Source of the DNA: Wolbachia endosymbiont of Oedothorax gibbosus | GTDB taxonomy: Bacteria; Pseudomonadota; Alphaproteobacteria; Rickettsiales; Anaplasmataceae | Direction: 5' to 3' | Assembly: GCF_936270145.1 (NCBI RefSeq) | Contig: NZ_OW370537.1 | Location: forward strand, 1,487,379-1,551,378 | DNA length: 64,000 nucleotides | Part shown: positions 44,775 to 54,200 of the stretch, piece after piece | Numbering within the stretch: the stretch's first letter is position 1 | Layout: each line of letters starts with the position of its first letter | The notes under the pieces: model-generated | Databases searched by the model: none | Seen by the model: the letters and a program-made list of their open reading frames with translations, nothing else | Told to the model about the DNA's origin: nothing | Made by a program: the position numbers and the translations under genes

Positions 44775-45725
44775 GTGACAAAACGTGTAATTATTTTTGG
44801 TGGAACGGGATTTATAGGGAAACACATCGTAAGACGCTTGGCAGCAGAAGGATATTTGATAAAGATATTCATTCGTAATCAGGAAAAAGCTGCTTGTTTA
44901 AAATTGTGTGGCAATTTAGGACAAATATCAATATTTAAAGGCGATTTTTTTGATGAAAAATCAGTTCTGGAGGGTATGGAAGAATGTGATGTAGCTATAA
45001 ACTTAGTGGGAATATTATATGAAGCAAAAAAGCACGATTTTTACGCTGTTCACGTTAAAATAGCTGAAAGGATAGCAAAAGCTGCAAAAATGAAAAATGT
45101 ACTTATGATGATACATTTTTCTGCTATGGGAGTAGAAAATAGTAAACTGTCAAAATATGCTCAAAGTAAATTAGAAGGTGAAAAAGCTGTAACTTCAGCA
45201 TTTCAAGAAGCAATAATAATTAGGCCAAGTCTTGTATTTGGCAAAGAAGATAACTTCTTTAATAAGTTTGCAAGATTAGCAACTATTCTTCCTTTTTTGC
45301 CGTTGATCGGCAGTGGAATAACTAAATTTCAGCCAATATGTGTAACAGACTTAGCTGAAGTAGTGTATCGCATTGTCAGTTCTAATAAGCAAGACAAGAA
45401 AATTTATAACATAGGTGGGCCAAAAGTTTACTCTTTCAAAAGCTTATTAAAGTTTATTCTGAATGTTACTAACAGAAAGTGTTTATTGATCAATGTATCT
45501 TTTCCAATGGCAAAGTTGATAGCTTTCTTCTTAGAAAATAAAATTATTTCCATGCTGTTAAAACCAATAACCGGAGATACGAACCCTGTGCTTACTCGAG
45601 ATCAGGTGAAAATTATGATGAATAGTTCAATCGAAAAGTCAGATGATCTTGAAATGATGAAAATTCGACCATTAGCAATTGAAAATGTGGTACCAGAGTA
45701 CTTAAAGATTTATAGAAAGTATTGA
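44775..45725 (+). CDS. NAD(P)-binding SDR protein, complex I NDUFA9-like
   Basis: 316 residues, extended/atypical short-chain dehydrogenase fold. Start is GTG (44775). NAD(P) motif VIIFGGTGFIGKHIVRRLAAEGY; then VAINLVGILYEAKKHDFYAVHVKIAERIAKAA, the NDUFA9-type sequence in which the catalytic Y..K is retained only as SKYAQSKLEGEKAV. Alphaproteobacteria encode this homologue of the mitochondrial 39-kDa complex I subunit. It probably stabilises complex I by binding NADPH structurally, by homology. C-terminal ~100 residues are variable. Confidence 0.87.
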   Translation: MTKRVIIFGGTGFIGKHIVRRLAAEGYLIKIFIRNQEKAACLKLCGNLGQISIFKGDFFDEKSVLEGMEECDVAINLVGILYEAKKHDFYAVHVKIAERIAKAAKMKNVLMMIHFSAMGVENSKLSKYAQSKLEGEKAVTSAFQEAIIIRPSLVFGKEDNFFNKFARLATILPFLPLIGSGITKFQPICVTDLAEVVYRIVSSNKQDKKIYNIGGPKVYSFKSLLKFILNVTNRKCLLINVSFPMAKLIAFFLENKIISMLLKPITGDTNPVLTRDQVKIMMNSSIEKSDDLEMMKIRPLAIENVVPEYLKIYRKY

Positions 45726-45733
45726 TACAAGAG

Positions 45734-45807
45734 TGTGCCCGGTGGGATTCGAACCTACGACCCACAGCTTAGAAGGCTGTTGCTCTATCCAGCTGAGCTA
45801 CGGGCAC
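45734..45807 (-). tRNA. tRNA-Arg (anticodon TCT)
   Basis: Reverse strand: acceptor GTGCCCG/CGGGCAC with discriminator A, D-arm AGCTCAGCTGGATAGAGC, anticodon loop CTTCTAA (TCT) with ACAGC/GCTGT stem, T-arm TAGGTTCGAATCCCA (one mismatch-tolerant pair). No encoded CCA. Lies 8 bp after the NDUFA9-like gene on the opposite strand. Confidence 0.95.
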
Positions 45808-45962
45808 ACAACATATATAAAATGCTTCTTAGTACACGTGAAGTCAAGTATTTCGTGTGAATATGATGTTTATCTTGCAACACCTTGTCATTACAGTTGT
45901 GTGTCACGCGCTGCTGAAATTGGATGCGAGAAGTCTATTTATTTTAGAAAATATTATATAGA

Positions 45963-46397
45963 AAGTTGCTTGATAAACTCCACCAGCGCCCTTATCATGA
46001 AATTGAAGCTATTTATTTATCTTCTCTGTACAGATTAAATGACAAAAAAACTCACGTATCTGGCGTCTCATGTTTAATTTTTTGCACTATGTGCACCTTA
46101 TGTCTTTATAAAACTTCTACCTACATAAGCTGAAACGCGCTGTTTAAAACATAAAAAAACGCCAACTTAAAAAATGGATAGTGAATAACTAGCTACCCTA
46201 GGGTTTCTTTTGCCTTTTTTTCTGTTTAGTAAATTTCTTAACGTTTATAATTTAGATTAGTTGCGGTTTAAAAGCAACTGAATCGCGGTTATTAGACGTT
46301 TAGAATAAAAAAACGCCATACTTGAAAGTATAATGTAAGTAATTAGCCAACCACGGGGCTTCTTTTGCCTTTTTTTTCGCTTGGTTAATGTTTATAC
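45963..46397 (+). repeat. Dispersed non-coding repeat R2 (pair with 28665-29104)
   Basis: About 430 bp in the 623-bp gap 45808-46430, parallel to R1. Unit 1 (about 46135-46255) contains AACGCC, GAATAACTAGCTACC and TTCTTTTGCCTTTTTTTCTG; unit 2 (about 46285-46390) contains AACGCCATACTTGAAAGTAT and GGGGCTTCTTTTGCC plus T8. The inter-unit hairpin is TTAGTTGC-ggtttaaaa-GCAACTGA. No ORF with coding character. Confidence 0.8.
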
Positions 46398-46430
46398 GGA
46401 AAGTGTCATCCAAGTAGCTGACACTGGAAT

Positions 46431-47472
46431 GGCTTTGTTGCATCGCTCTTCGGATAGTAGGTAACGTACAATAAATTCATGAAGCTATCTCAAACTTAGC
46501 CATCAGTAAATTTGTTAAGCAAATAACACTTGAGTAGCAGTTCCTTCTCACGATTAATCTCAGATTTGCTCCTAAAACTAAACCCAAATATTCGCTTCAA
46601 CCTTGAGAAAAATCCTTCAATATACGATCTTTTTCCGTAATTTACTTCTTCTTTCCATCTTTTTATACCATTCTCACCATGTAATTTCATTAACTGAATA
46701 GCGGCATTTCTATCAAGCATATAATCCAATTTTGGATGCTCTGCTGCGTTGTTTTTCGGAGGAATTTTCGTTTTTATACCATATTGATTACACAGCTTAT
46801 AGAGCTTTTCTCTGTCATATGCCCTATCTGCATATAGTGCTTTTATGGCATGCTGAAATCAACTTCTTTTAGCAAATCACAAGCTCCATAGTGATCAGAG
46901 TAGACACCGTTACTGTATTTTACAGCTATGGCTTTTTTGTTGTTTATATTCAACATTACATGCAATTTTCTCGTTTGCTCATAGCCACTCTGTCAGTGCT
47001 ATTTTCCTTGCTGTGTGTTGTTGTATATACTAATTCCTGTACTGTCTATAGCAATTTCGATATCTTCCATATTATTTTCTGCAATCATTTATCTTAATAT
47101 TAAGTTTCTTTTGATGCTTGTGAATAGCTGCAAATCTCTTCCTATTTGTTGCAAATACCCTTTTATAAACCCGACTGTTTGTCTTAAACCAATTCTAAAG
47201 AAACTGACGATTATATGCACCAAAATCACAACTTTATCACTATAAATATAGTTGCCGCCCTGCATTTTTAGACAATTCTCGTACCAATTTTCTATGGCGT
47301 CATTGATATAACAAAAAATGCTTCCTCTTTCTTGGAGAAATTTGTTATATTCATGGCAGTTACTGACTCTCATTTTTTGTGGCATATTTTTTCTTCAACA
47401 GTTAAATGGCTATTTATAATGAATTTTGTCAGTAACTGCCAGTTCTTTTCACTTGAGCGATGCAACAAAGCC
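46431..47472 (-). mobile_element. IS5-family (IS903-like) element, copy 3, chimeric
   Basis: 1042 bp between GGCTTTGTTGCAT (46431) and ATGCAACAAAGCC (ends 47472). Read on the reverse strand, the 5' half matches copy 2 and the 3' half matches copy 1, with the switch at about 46823-46839. Flanks are inverted halves of the palindromic repeat (CACTGGAAT to the left, ATCCCAGTG to the right), not a direct duplication. Confidence 0.88.
46496..47385 (-). pseudogene. IS5/IS903-type transposase, frameshifted chimera
   Basis: 47385-47089 reads MPQKMRVSNCHEYNKFLQERGSIF and differs from copy 2 by one residue (YENCLKM against YENCPKM). After the DSTGI region a single T is missing (GATTTCAGC where copies 1 and 2 have GATTTTCAGC), near 46857. 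The 3' part 46729-46496 (DYMLDRNAAIQLMKLHGE to LLNKFTDG) is identical to copy 1. Non-functional. Confidence 0.86.
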
Positions 47473-47516
47473 ATCCCAGTGTCAGCTACTTGGATGACAA
47501 GAGAGAGGATGCTAGA

Positions 47517-48098
47517 ATGATGGAGAGGTACGCAATCCTTATACTATCCTACATACTCGGTTCAATACCGTTTAGCTTAATCATTACAAGAATAAAAGGG
47601 ATAAACTTAAGAGAAATAGGTTCAGGAAACATTGGTGCTACAAACGTTGCAAGGACGGGAAATAAATTTCTTGCTGCTTTGGCATTACTTCTGGATTCCT
47701 TGAAAGGATTCATTGCAGTTTATATAGCACAACAATTTTGTGATAATAACGATTTTTATATATATGCATCTGCAATTTTAGCAGTTTTAGGACATATGTT
47801 TCCTATTTGGCTAAAATTCAGTGGAGGAAAGGGCGTTGCAACCACTCTAGGGATACTGATAGCATTTAACATTGATATTACTTTAGTATTCGTAATAATT
47901 TGGATAATAGTCTTTCTTGCTTTTAGATACTCTTCCCTTGCTTCACTCAGTGCTACTTCAACGGCTGTAGCATGGTCCTTTTTTTTTCAGAGGAATTTGT
48001 TCTTAACATTACTAGTTATAGGAGCACTAGTTTTCCTAAAACACCACAGAAATATTGTGAATCTTCTGCAAGGTAAAGAGTATAAATTTTATAGATAA
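47517..48098 (+). CDS. plsY: Acyl-phosphate glycerol-3-phosphate acyltransferase
   Basis: 193 residues, inner membrane, makes 1-acyl-glycerol-3-phosphate from acyl phosphate. Family motifs: YILGSIPFSLIITRIKGINLREIGSGNIGATNVART near the N-terminus, GHMFPIWLKFSGGKGVATTLG in the middle and KHHRNIVNLLQGKEYKF at the end. The frame is open from 47460 through IS5 and repeat DNA, but ATG 47517 (MMERYAIL) follows GAGAGG. The IS5 end is 44 bp upstream, so the promoter may come from the repeat or the IS. It overlaps the next gene's 3' end by 10 bp. Confidence 0.93.
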   Translation: MMERYAILILSYILGSIPFSLIITRIKGINLREIGSGNIGATNVARTGNKFLAALALLLDSLKGFIAVYIAQQFCDNNDFYIYASAILAVLGHMFPIWLKFSGGKGVATTLGILIAFNIDITLVFVIIWIIVFLAFRYSSLASLSATSTAVAWSFFFQRNLFLTLLVIGALVFLKHHRNIVNLLQGKEYKFYR

Positions 48099-49954
48099 TG
48101 TGCTGCCAAATTATTGACACTTAAACTACGAGACAAATTGCTTGACGGTATGATTTTGTCCCTTTCGTTTAAGTCTATGATTTTTGCTTTTGTTATATTC
48201 TCTACTTCTTGAGGTGTTAAAAGTCCGTCTTCAATGAATTCCTTTTTTGTTTCTATTATTTTTTCATAAAGCTGAGTCACATTACCTTTACTTGACTCAT
48301 ATACCCTTTTTACCCTTAACTTCAATAGTTCTTTTGGAGCTTCTTCTGCTGTGATTTGTAGTTTACTGTTTAAAACGCTATCTATTTGTTCCTTTCTTGC
48401 AGCGTTCAAGTCATGATATCCGCTTTCTCTAAGAACCCTATAATATACTTCTATTTTTTCTTGTCTTAAAGCAAGCAATATATCTATTTTTCCATTTATT
48501 TGATTCTCAATAGTTTTTTCAGTTTTCAACTCAAATTCCTTTACTTCTTCTTCTATTATCTTATTAGCTATTCTTTTAGCTCCATCCAAAGATGAATCCT
48601 TGAGAGAAAAATCTGTCTTGAGTAGATCTCGATTTAATAGCCCTAAGAATACTTTTTCTTTAACGTTTTTTAATAAATGTTCTTGATTATCTAAACTATT
48701 TTCCTTCAGCTTATTTCTTATATGGTCAAGAAGAAAATCTTCTAGCATATTTAATTCCATAAAACCAATGCTTTTCATTAACGTCAGCACAATTTGTTCA
48801 CTATATTGAGAAGTAATACTCAATAATTTTCTCATTAAAGGAATACTTACTTCTGAAATAAAATCATCAACTATTTTTTGACTTTCATTATCACCGGGGT
48901 TATCTTGAGCCTTATACCAAGCGTTAAAGATTTCTTTGTTATTTTTCTTATTCTTTAACCTGTCTAACATAAACTCACGTGCTTCATTTTTTGCTTCTGA
49001 AAGTAATATTTGCCTAGGAGGAGTAAATCTAATTTCTGGATCAGGATGAATACCTTCTAATGTACTTAACATCCTATAAACAATACCGGTAAAACAGGTG
49101 TTAGGAATTCGTTCTTTTCTGGAGAAAGTTTGGCTATCAAGCAAATTTGTAATTAACGCGTCTTTTTTATTTTTTACAGTTTCTCTGTCTCCATCATTGC
49201 AGGCTTTCAGAACTAAAAGTAAAATCTGTCCACCTGTAAAGCCAGAGCTATGCTTTTGATCATCTTTGCAAAAATCCCCTAAAAATTCGATTACTCTTCC
49301 TTTATCTTCATCACTAAACTCATATAAATTGTTTATATATCCAATGAATTGAATATATTCATCATTTTTGATTACGTCTTCAGGTACTTGTTCACTATAC
49401 TTATCTTTTAATTTATCGATATTTTTAATGATATCATCATTTAATTGATGGGGCAGTAAATGTTCAAGATTAACATCAAGATCATTAACTATACCACGTA
49501 AGTTCTCTTTCATGCCTTCCCGAAAGAAATTCATGGAAGCTTTAAGCAGTGTAAATGGGTTAAAATCTTTTGGCCTTAGTTCACTCTGCAATAAAATTAA
49601 TAGCATTGTAAGTGGTATAGTTCCCAGCAACGAAATTAGTAAGAAAGTGGAGGTGAAAGTTAAGTATGTTATAAATGCAGAAAGTAAGAAAAAAGACACT
49701 ATCTTGATCGTATTGCCTTTAAGAAATATTTCCCAATACTCCTTTTTACTTATTTTTTGCTGTTTTGCCGCTTTTATTTCTTTGTAGGTATAAAAAGTTT
49801 TAATTTCAGACCTGAAGAATATAGTACCAAGAGAAAAAAGAACACTAACGGGATTAGTGATAATGCTTAAAGAAACAAAAGTTGCAAAATAACTAACAAA
49901 CTTTAACCGACTAGACTCTCTTGAAGGAAATTGTACTTGAGAAATACCTATCAT
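48089..49954 (-). CDS. Large unknown membrane protein with helical cytoplasmic domain
   Basis: 621 residues. Hydrophobic segments lie at about residues 20-50 (FVSYFATFVSLSIITNPVSVLFSLG) and 84-130 (two helices, KIVSFFLLSAFITYLTF and LISLLGTIPLTMLLILL). The remaining ~480 residues are charged and predicted helical, with no cysteine-rich or nucleotide-binding motif and no signal peptide. I recognise no family. The build (membrane hairpins plus a large polar domain) is seen in some Wolbachia-specific proteins that may act at the host interface; that is speculation. Complete, converges with plsY (10-bp overlap). Confidence 0.72.
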   Translation of the reverse strand: MIGISQVQFPSRESSRLKFVSYFATFVSLSIITNPVSVLFSLGTIFFRSEIKTFYTYKEIKAAKQQKISKKEYWEIFLKGNTIKIVSFFLLSAFITYLTFTSTFLLISLLGTIPLTMLLILLQSELRPKDFNPFTLLKASMNFFREGMKENLRGIVNDLDVNLEHLLPHQLNDDIIKNIDKLKDKYSEQVPEDVIKNDEYIQFIGYINNLYEFSDEDKGRVIEFLGDFCKDDQKHSSGFTGGQILLLVLKACNDGDRETVKNKKDALITNLLDSQTFSRKERIPNTCFTGIVYRMLSTLEGIHPDPEIRFTPPRQILLSEAKNEAREFMLDRLKNKKNNKEIFNAWYKAQDNPGDNESQKIVDDFISEVSIPLMRKLLSITSQYSEQIVLTLMKSIGFMELNMLEDFLLDHIRNKLKENSLDNQEHLLKNVKEKVFLGLLNRDLLKTDFSLKDSSLDGAKRIANKIIEEEVKEFELKTEKTIENQINGKIDILLALRQEKIEVYYRVLRESGYHDLNAARKEQIDSVLNSKLQITAEEAPKELLKLRVKRVYESSKGNVTQLYEKIIETKKEFIEDGLLTPQEVENITKAKIIDLNERDKIIPSSNLSRSLSVNNLAAHYL

Positions 49955-50007
49955 AACTTACCTTCTGACATTATTATGTTTTAGCAATAGCACAATAGTT
50001 TTAAATG

Positions 50008-50919
50008 TCAATGTTTAAGTATCTTATTATCCGCACACTCATCGTATTCAATCTCGACTGTAGAGTGTGCTATCTCGAACTTATCTAGCAATATTTTTTT
50101 TATTCTGTACAAAGTATCAGTGTGTTGTGCATCTTGCTTTACTTTGGCATGCATGGTAATTATAAAATAATTATCAGACAGTGACCATGCATGTATGTGG
50201 TGCACATCTATCACTTCAGGTAATTCTGATGTGATCTTACTTTTTATTTCCTCAGTAGATATCCCTTCAGGTGTACCTTCAAGAAGTATGTGGCAAGAAT
50301 TCTTTAGAATTTTGTAGCCACTGTTTAGGATTATTACACTAACAAACACTGATAAGATAGGATCTACTATTTGCCACCCAGTAAACATGATAATTATGGA
50401 TGCAAGTATAGCAGCTACAGAACCTAAAATATCTCCTATAACATGCAATACAGCACTTTTTATGTTTATATTGCTTTCGCATTTACTATGTAATATAAAA
50501 AAGACTATAATATTAGAGATTAGGCCAAGTGTAGCAATTACTAACATTACTTTCCACTCAACATTGACTGGAAAAATAAACCTCTTTATTGATTCAATTA
50601 TAATAATTACTGCAATGAAGAATAAAGTTAAACCATTAACAAATGCTGCAATTATCTGCAACCGATGATATCCGTATGATCTTTGCAGATCAGATTTCTT
50701 AGCTGAAAATTTGTGTGCTAACCAGCTTAAAACCAAGGCAAAGAGGTCAGTGAGCATATGCCCTGCATCTGATAATAGAGCAAGCGAATGTGAAATTATT
50801 CCACCTACTATTTCCATAAACATTGTTATCGCAACTATTATTATGGAATAGATTAAGCGCTTGGACTGCGCTGCTGAGTGTTTACCGTTATGCACTGCTG
50901 TCATATAAAATCTTTTCAT
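50008..50919 (-). CDS. Cation diffusion facilitator (CDF) family metal transporter
   Basis: 303 residues, inner-membrane divalent-metal/proton antiporter, probably zinc. Six membrane helices; metal site HSLALLSDAGHMLTDLFALVLSWLAHK (Asp/His of helix 2) and HVIGDILGSVAAIL (His/Asp of helix 5); C-terminal cytoplasmic domain with DVHHIHAWSLSDNYFIITMHAKV. The frame extends through the neighbouring tRNA to 50988, which is not credible; ATG 50919 (MKRFYMTAV) or 50904 are the likely starts. It begins 12 bp after tRNA-Val and may be co-transcribed with it. Confidence 0.93.
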   Translation of the reverse strand: MKRFYMTAVHNGKHSAAQSKRLIYSIIIVAITMFMEIVGGIISHSLALLSDAGHMLTDLFALVLSWLAHKFSAKKSDLQRSYGYHRLQIIAAFVNGLTLFFIAVIIIIESIKRFIFPVNVEWKVMLVIATLGLISNIIVFFILHSKCESNINIKSAVLHVIGDILGSVAAILASIIIMFTGWQIVDPILSVFVSVIILNSGYKILKNSCHILLEGTPEGISTEEIKSKITSELPEVIDVHHIHAWSLSDNYFIITMHAKVKQDAQHTDTLYRIKKILLDKFEIAHSTVEIEYDECADNKILKH

Positions 50920-50930
50920 AAACAAAAACG

Positions 50931-51003
50931 TGGGTAACACTGGGTTCGAACCAGCGACCGCTTGCACGTCAAGCAAGTGCTCTACCAACTGAGCTAATTA
51001 CCC
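50931..51003 (-). tRNA. tRNA-Val (anticodon GAC)
   Basis: Reverse strand: acceptor GGGTAAT/GTTACCC with discriminator A, D-arm AGCTCAGTTGGTAGAGC, anticodon loop TTGACGT (GAC) with CTTGC/GCAAG stem, T-arm CTGGTTCGAACCCAG. No encoded CCA. The 243-bp gap that follows (51004-51246) is AT-rich promoter DNA for the next gene with no other feature seen. Confidence 0.95.
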
Positions 51004-51246
51004 ATCGTGGTTTTAGTATAGTGCTTTGGTGGAATGAAAGTCAATAAACCACTTTGCTTTTGTCCTTGTCCAATGTGATTCCGGAATATAGCTGTATAGA
51101 ACTTCAGCTATACCCTATATTTTTCACATAAAATTAACAACTTATATTTTTTTACTAAGATAGAAGTTATATTAATACGAGCATTTACGTTTTTTTTAGG
51201 GAGATCACCTTATATTTGAAGAGTTAATAAATTAGAGGTTAGAATT

Positions 51247-54200
51247 ATGTCGATCAATCAACAAATAAATAAAAATATAACTAAAGAAGAATATTTCAAC
51301 AATAAGCATATTATAGAAATTAGTGATTTAAACATTAAAGTAGAGGTTTATTCTCATAATTTAAGAGCAAGTAAAATTGCTAACATTGAAAGTGAGATAA
51401 GAGAAACAGCTACTAATTTTAAAAACGCATTCGAGTTAGAACGCAACAGTTCAGAACAAACATTTAAAATTTACATGTTTGATGACAAGGATGATTACAC
51501 TCACCTTGGCGGAAGCGAGCGTTTCGGTTCTTACCTTGGAGATGAGGGTGGTAAATGTTACTACAAAGGGGAAGCTGATGTTTTTGCTGAAATGTATGTC
51601 TATCAGCAAGGTGGCGTTCATAACCTTCAGCATGAATTTGCACATGGTTTAACTTACTTGGCTACAGGAGGCAAATCTTTACCTACAGTATTAATGGAAG
51701 GAATTGCAGATTACTTTGAGCACCATTCAGATCATAAATTCAATTCTCAAGGGTCAAGTATTGATAAAACCGAAGCTGCAAATTTGGATTTAGATAAAAT
51801 TTTAAGTTTAGAATATTCAAAGGACAGCGAAGAAAATAGTTTGGTTTATAAAACAGGTCATGCGTTGATAATGTACTTACAGGAAAAAGATCCTAGTTTA
51901 TTAAGAGACTACCTAGATGCTTTGTGTAAAGGTGATTCACATAAGTCAGGAAATTTTCTAGATCAAATAAGAGGCCATAATGATGCCTTTAAAGACTGGC
52001 TTGATTTGAATGACACAGATACTGCAATGGAACATCTCAACGCTTTGCAAGTTACAAAAGGAGATTTTATAGCAACTGGTCAAGAAATAGTGGGTGGAGA
52101 AATTAAAAATGTATCCTACTATAGAGCAAATATAGAAAAAATGGATGGAGAAAACGTTGGAAGTTTTTCTCCTGTAGAACACGTTGCATTTTATGATGTT
52201 GCTCGTGCTATCAATAGGGCAACAAATGATAAACTTGATATATCAAAGGAATATAATTTCCTCAAGGTGGTAAAAACTTCCGATGGACAGAATAAACTAA
52301 CTTACTCTGACCAACAAGGTAATGAGTACCAAAACAGTCAAGAGTATAAAAATCAGGCTTTAAGGATATTATCAAAATATGATACAGAAATTAAGAATCA
52401 GGTAGATGAATTTGATAATTTGAATAAAGAACGTGGTGAAATGTATCAAAAATATCATAAAGGAGAGATTACTATTGAAGAGTTACGTAATGAGGAAAAT
52501 ACAAAATACAGACCAGCATTTTTAAAGTTTGATCAACTAAAAAACAAAGCTGTTGATGAAATTGAAAATAATTCCCAAGCAGCAAAAATATTAGATGGGC
52601 TGGTCAATATCGATTCAAACTTGATAAGAGGTACAAATCATATTGACCTACAAGAAGGTAAGATTTTTTCCATAAAGGCTCTTGGTAAAGGAGATATGGG
52701 TGCACTGTCTATATATGACGGAAATACAAAGCTTGGAGAATTATTAAGTGAATCAGGATTCTTCAAACAAGTTGAAGGCCAAACTAAAGAAACTTTCGTT
52801 TTTGAGGATATATTGCACAACTTAAATACTCAATATGATGGTGGTGCTTATATGGCAGTTACACAAGAAAATGGTCAGTATAAAGCTTCTTTAATAGACG
52901 GCAGAACAGTTAAACGCGATGAATACTTTGATGAGGCGCATTTACATGAGAATGAGTTGTTGCATCCTAGCACTGGACACATCCAAAAAGATTTAGATTC
53001 TCTACTTCTTAGAGGTGCCAAAATCTTGAATCATCAGGATTCAAAACATGCTCAATATTCTGATGAGCAAAGAGAAAGCGGTGTAATCGTAGAAAAAGAA
53101 ATATTATTGGATGATAAAGGGACTGATAGGACAGACGACGATGTATACGAAGCGGTTGTAAAGCAAGGAGACGAGCGCTTACATGAGTTCAAAAATATGG
53201 GCTTCTATATTACTGAAGAGGTGAAAAATGAAAGAGGTGAAGTTATAAATGAAAGTAACTTGTTCATTCATGATCATGGAAAAAACATAAGGTTTCAATT
53301 ACCAACTAGTATCACTCATCTAAAATTAGTGGAAAAAGACGGAGCATATAAGCTTGTTCCGGTGACGAAAGATGGTGATGAACATCCAATAGGTATGCCA
53401 AATATATCAGATGAATATAGATATATAGATCCAATATTTGCACATGAATATGAGAAGAGAGATTATTCCCATAAACATGTAAATGTGGGCCTTATAAACT
53501 TAGAGAAATATGGCTCTGGTAAACTTTTTGCTATAAAGTACGACCCAAATGATTATCACATACAAAGAAACTCCAGCGGTGAAATAGTTAGAATAAAAGA
53601 TCAAACATATTTCACTAAAGTAAAATTGTTTGATGGTGATGAAGAAATTGGAATGTTGTCTAATAATTTTCACAATTTTAAAGGAAAAATATTCTTTTCT
53701 GCTGACTACAACTACAGTTATAACGATTTCCTAGCATCTGTTTCTCCTCAAGTTGAAATTGAGGATATGGGAAATGGAAGTAAAAAAATAACTTTTGATC
53801 AAGGCAGTGGCGATATCGGTGATACTAATAGAGGCTACACTGACCATCAAAGGATATACACAAGGGAAACCGAAAGTCCAAAAGAACAGGTAAGTGTAAG
53901 CAAAAAGGAGACAGAAGTTGATACTTCACATAGAACTACTAATGTTATTGCACAAGCCGCTAAAGAACAAACTGTCATGAGAGAAGACGAAATGCAATCT
54001 GATCAGTCAATTTCATCACAAAGTTTAACAAGAACGAAAAGAGCATCTTTAGTGGAGGAGAAAGAGCAGGTAATATTGAAAGACACAATTCTCAAAATAG
54101 AAAAGAGTCGCGAGCAAGATTCAGAAGGAAAGCATAAGGCAAATGTAACCATAGATTATAATGATGTGAAAGCTTTGTATGATAGGGCAGAAGGAGAAGA

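Noticed and set aside
45733..46038. 101-codon forward ORF beginning MCPVGFEPTTHSLEG
   Set aside because: Its first part is the antisense of tRNA-Arg, a well-known false ORF type; the rest is R2 repeat DNA.
50920..50988. N-terminal extension of the CDF transporter (MVEHLLDVQAVAGSNPVLPT)
   Set aside because: This stretch is translated tRNA-Val sequence; the transporter starts at 50919 or 50904.
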